From: Spartobacteria bacterium
GTDB lineage: Bacteria; Verrucomicrobiota; Verrucomicrobiia; Chthoniobacterales; UBA6821
DNA length: 8,163 nt
Direction: 5' to 3'
Assembly (NCBI GenBank): GCA_947466005.1
Contig: CANIBV010000073.1
Coordinates: 1 to 8,163, forward strand
Both the position numbers and the translations under genes were made by a program. The notes beneath the pieces are model-generated. The model did no database searches. It was not told where the DNA came from and saw only the letters and a list, made by a program, of their open reading frames with translations. This document shows positions 6,042 to 8,163 of this stretch, piece after piece. Numbering within the stretch: position 1 is the stretch's first letter; the number at the start of each line of letters is the position of its first letter.

Positions 6042-7829
6042 ATGGCATCGAAATCTCCATCCAAGAAAAGCAAATCCATCAAATCCGCTTCAGCCAATGA
6101 GCGTGGCGGTGTCATGAACGGAGCGGAGATTCTGGTCGCGTCACTGGAGCGCGAGGGAGTTGATTTTGTTTTTGCCTACCCGGGAGGCTGCTCCATGCCG
6201 ATCCATCAGGCGCTGACGAAGTCCAAAAAGATACGGACGATTCTCCCTCGTCACGAGCAGGGCGGTGGATTTGCGGCCGAGGGATATGCGCGCGTCACCG
6301 GTAAGGCTGGCGTTTGCATGGCGACCTCCGGACCCGGCGCCACCAATCTGGTGACCTGCATTGCCGATGCCTACATGGACTCTGTGCCCTTGGTGGCGAT
6401 CACCGGTCAGGTGCCCCAGGAAATGATCGGGCGCGGCGCCTTTCAAGAGACCGATTTCTTCGGGATGACACTGCCCGTGGTGAAGCACAGCTACCTGGTC
6501 TGGGATATCAACGACATCCCGCGCATCATCAAGGAGGCGTTTCATATCGCCCAGAGCGGTCGTCCGGGACCGGTGCTGGTCGATATCCCCAAGAATATCC
6601 AGAACCAGACCGCTCAGCCGATCTTTCCAAAAACCATTTCTTTCCGAGGTTATAACCCTGTCCGCAGGGCAGATGATGTGGCACTGCAGGAGATGCTGGG
6701 TCTGATTGCCACAGCGAAGCAGCCGATGATCTACTGCGGTGGGGGCATCATCACGGCAGAGGCCTCCAAGGAACTCGCCGAGTTCGCGGAGCGCACCCAG
6801 ATTCCGGTGGCCACCACCCTCATGGGAATCGGTTGCTTCCCGGAGAATCACCCCCTCTCGCTCAAGTGGCTCGGCATGCACGGCACGGTCTATGCCAATA
6901 ACGCCGTGAACGAAGCCGATCTGCTCCTCGCCATCGGTGTCCGCTTCGACGACCGGGTGACCGGCAAGGTAGAGAAATTCTGTGAGCACGGTACGATCGT
7001 TCACATCGACATCGACAACTCCGAGATCAACAAGAACCGCGCCGTGAAGTTGCCGATCCTGGGTGACGTCAAGGATGCCCTGACGCGACTCAACAAGGAA
7101 CTCGACCGTACTGGTCGCAAGCCGGTCAAAAAAGGTCACACACTCTTCCCCGCGTGGTACAAGCAGATTGAGAAGTGGAAGAAGGATCAGCCGCTCCGCT
7201 ACAAGGACACGCCCGATGCCATCCAGCCCCAGTATGTGATTGAGCTTCTCATGGAGCTTACGAAGGGGCAGGCAATCATTACGACCGGCGTTGGGCAGCA
7301 CCAGATGTGGGCGGCCCAGTACTACAATTTCACGGAACCCCGCACGCTCATCACCTCGGCTGGCCTTGGATCCATGGGCTTCGGTTATCCTGCTGCCATG
7401 GGAGCCAAGCTGGGCCGCCCTGACAAGCAGGTGATCGACATCGATGGCGACGGCTCCTTCCTGATGAATGTTCAGGAACTGGCGACAGCTCACATTGACG
7501 GCATTGCGCCAAAAGTGATTATTCTCAATAACCAGCACCTCGGCATGGTGGTGCAGTGGGAGGACCGATTCTACGACAGTAACCGCGGGCACACTTTCCT
7601 AGGAGACCCTAAGGATCTGAATCGTATTTACCCTGATTATCTCGGTATCTGCAAAGGCTTCGGGGTTCCTGCGGAACGTGTCCTGCACAAGAAGGATCTC
7701 CGTGCAGCGCTGCAGCGGATGCTCGACTCCAAGGAGACCTTCGTCCTCGATGTCATGACTCCCTACACGGAGCATGTGTTGCCGATGATCCCATCGGGTA
7801 AGACCTACAAGGATATCATTACGGAGTAG
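6042..7829 (+). CDS. ilvB: Acetolactate synthase, large (catalytic) subunit
   Basis: This thiamine-diphosphate enzyme condenses two pyruvates to 2-acetolactate, or pyruvate with 2-ketobutyrate, as the first common step to valine, leucine and isoleucine. The 595 residues hold: the N-terminal ThDP pyrimidine-binding domain (about 26-190), with FAYPGG, catalytic Glu72 in LPRHEQGG and ATSGPGATN; the central FAD-site domain (about 215-350), with GVRFDDRVTGK; and the C-terminal ThDP/Mg domain (about 410-560), with GDGSF (Asp470) and NNQHLGMVVQWEDRF (Asn497). The motifs and the tail EHVLPMIPSG are closer to plant AHAS than to enterobacterial IlvB, judged from remembered Arabidopsis sequence. Cys50 stands where plants have Ala122, while the equivalents of Pro197, Asp376, Trp574 and Ser653 are kept. 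The first 24 residues are a Lys/Ser-rich extension; ATG 6114 (MNGAEIL) is the alternative start, and neither has a clear ribosome binding site. No ilvN regulatory subunit follows; priA does. Confidence 0.96.
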   Translation: MASKSPSKKSKSIKSASANERGGVMNGAEILVASLEREGVDFVFAYPGGCSMPIHQALTKSKKIRTILPRHEQGGGFAAEGYARVTGKAGVCMATSGPGATNLVTCIADAYMDSVPLVAITGQVPQEMIGRGAFQETDFFGMTLPVVKHSYLVWDINDIPRIIKEAFHIAQSGRPGPVLVDIPKNIQNQTAQPIFPKTISFRGYNPVRRADDVALQEMLGLIATAKQPMIYCGGGIITAEASKELAEFAERTQIPVATTLMGIGCFPENHPLSLKWLGMHGTVYANNAVNEADLLLAIGVRFDDRVTGKVEKFCEHGTIVHIDIDNSEINKNRAVKLPILGDVKDALTRLNKELDRTGRKPVKKGHTLFPAWYKQIEKWKKDQPLRYKDTPDAIQPQYVIELLMELTKGQAIITTGVGQHQMWAAQYYNFTEPRTLITSAGLGSMGFGYPAAMGAKLGRPDKQVIDIDGDGSFLMNVQELATAHIDGIAPKVIILNNQHLGMVVQWEDRFYDSNRGHTFLGDPKDLNRIYPDYLGICKGFGVPAERVLHKKDLRAALQRMLDSKETFVLDVMTPYTEHVLPMIPSGKTYKDIITE

Positions 7830-7850
7830 GCACTGCATCGGCAGTGCCTA
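7827..7850 (+). terminator. Perfect 10-bp hairpin overlapping the ilvB stop codon
   Basis: TAGGCACTGC (7827-7836) is the exact reverse complement of GCAGTGCCTA (7841-7850), with loop ATCG. The stem starts at the first base of the ilvB stop codon TAG. No T-run follows (TGAAGG comes next), so it is not a classical intrinsic terminator. It could be a U-less or Rho-assisted terminator, or a 3' end that protects the mRNA from exonucleases. Structural confidence is high; the terminator role is inferred from position. Confidence 0.5.
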
Positions 7851-7889
7851 TGAAGGATGAAACTTGAGACCTGAGACCTGAGACCTGAA
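7851..7889 (+). repeat. Left arm of an inverted heptamer repeat, TGARACY units
   Basis: After GAAGGA (7852-7857) come four tandem heptamers at 7858-7885: TGAAACT, then TGAGACC three times, then TGAAA. The arm begins directly after the ilvB hairpin. About 27 bases match the reverse complement of the arm at 7993-8028, with only A/G and C/T differences inside the heptamers. This looks like one end of a dispersed repeat or a small non-autonomous element; no transposase is present. Confidence 0.6.
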
Positions 7890-7992
7890 ATGGGATCAGT
7901 CGAAAAGGACTTGAATTATGAAGTGCTGGACTGTTGGGAGAGATGGAATTGAATAACTGCAACCTGCACGTAAGGAGGCGAGGCTGATAAAA

Positions 7993-8028
7993 ATCCTTCA
8001 GGTTTCAAGTTTCAGGTTTCATCCTTCT
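7993..8028 (-). repeat. Right arm of the inverted heptamer repeat, directly before priA
   Basis: Read on the minus strand this is GAAGGA followed by TGAAACC (8021-8015), TGAAACT (8014-8008), TGAAACC (8007-8001) and a second TGAAGGAT (8000-7993). It mirrors the left arm across a spacer of 103 bases (7890-7992). It ends five bases before the priA ATG, so it forms most of that gene's untranslated leader. Purine transitions separate the arms, and the phase is kept at seven bases. Confidence 0.6.
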
Positions 8029-8033
8029 CTTCC

Positions 8034-8163
8034 ATGCCTTCCTTTGCCCGCATTCTGATCGACCGATCCGAGGGGAGGGAGCTTGATTACTCCATTCCGG
8101 AGAATCTGCGCGTGGGGGTTTCGGTGGGGGATCGTGTGGTCGTGATGGTGAGGAATCGGCGTG
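8034..8163 (+). CDS. priA: Primosomal protein N' (replication restart helicase PriA), N-terminal fragment cut by the window end
   Basis: The 43 complete codons from ATG 8034 read MPSFARILIDRSEGRELDYS, then IPENLRVGVSVGDRVVVMV and RNRR. This matches the start of the PriA 3'-DNA-end binding domain, in which a short A-x-V/I-L-x-D strand, an F/L-DY-x-x/I-P-E/D turn and a GDRV-x-V strand precede a basic segment. PriA recognises stalled or collapsed forks and reloads the replicative helicase. The helicase core is outside the window, so the assignment rests on this domain alone. The start lies at the usual distance from the first conserved strand. The leader is CT-rich with no Shine-Dalgarno and includes the right arm of the heptamer repeat. 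Confidence 0.75.
   Translation, partial: MPSFARILIDRSEGRELDYSIPENLRVGVSVGDRVVVMVRNRR

Noticed and set aside
6141..7592. Long open frame of 483 codons on the minus strand, opposite ilvB
   Set aside because: It lies wholly inside a clearly recognised ilvB, its translation is rich in His, Arg and Asp with no recognisable motif, and such antisense frames are expected in GC-biased coding DNA.
7858..8021. The heptamer arrays as a CRISPR array
   Set aside because: Units are 7 bases in direct tandem with no unique spacers, and no cas genes are nearby.
1..8163. A novel multi-gene system linking secDF, the kinase, glgB, the pilin-like gene, ilvB and priA
   Set aside because: The genes belong to unrelated housekeeping functions. 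A true terminator and a repeat-filled spacer break the region, and no gene of unknown type occurs beyond the divergent tail of the pilin-like protein.

Overview
The window is a housekeeping stretch of a moderately GC-rich bacterial chromosome (roughly 60% G+C by eye, not counted). Every gene reads on the plus strand. The best guess at origin is the Verrucomicrobiota or a relative in the PVC group. This rests on a fused SecDF, a type IV pilin-like protein with the FTLIELLVVISIIAVLA segment, an acetolactate synthase large subunit that resembles plant enzymes, and start codons that almost all lack a Shine-Dalgarno sequence. It is an inference from protein style, because no rRNA or other marker is present.

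Layout: (1) 1-1917, the C-terminal part of a SecDF translocation motor, with its N terminus outside the window. (2) 1963-2901, a PfkB-family sugar/nucleoside kinase of unknown substrate. (3) 2966-5281, the glycogen branching enzyme GlgB. (4) 5374-5946, a small prepilin-like protein, closed by a strong intrinsic terminator at 5961-5995. (5) 6042-7829, the acetolactate synthase large subunit, with a perfect hairpin over its stop codon. (6) 7830-8033, a 204-base spacer carrying an inverted pair of heptamer repeat arrays. (7) 8034-8163, the first 43 codons of primosomal helicase PriA, cut by the window end. No gene-free stretch exceeds 300 bases.

The first three genes are 45 to 64 bases apart with no obvious terminator between them, so they may be co-transcribed, although their functions (protein export, sugar phosphorylation, glycogen branching) share no evident pathway. 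The pilin-like gene and ilvB are separated by a real terminator. Nothing here amounts to a new multi-gene system such as defence, secretion or a biosynthetic cluster.

The interesting material is in the small intergenic spaces. A TCACC-N4-GGTGA palindrome lies just upstream of both glgB and ilvB. A TGARACY heptamer array sits in inverted orientation between ilvB and priA, with a possible degenerate relative before pfkB. Several genes have CT-rich leaders in place of a Shine-Dalgarno sequence.
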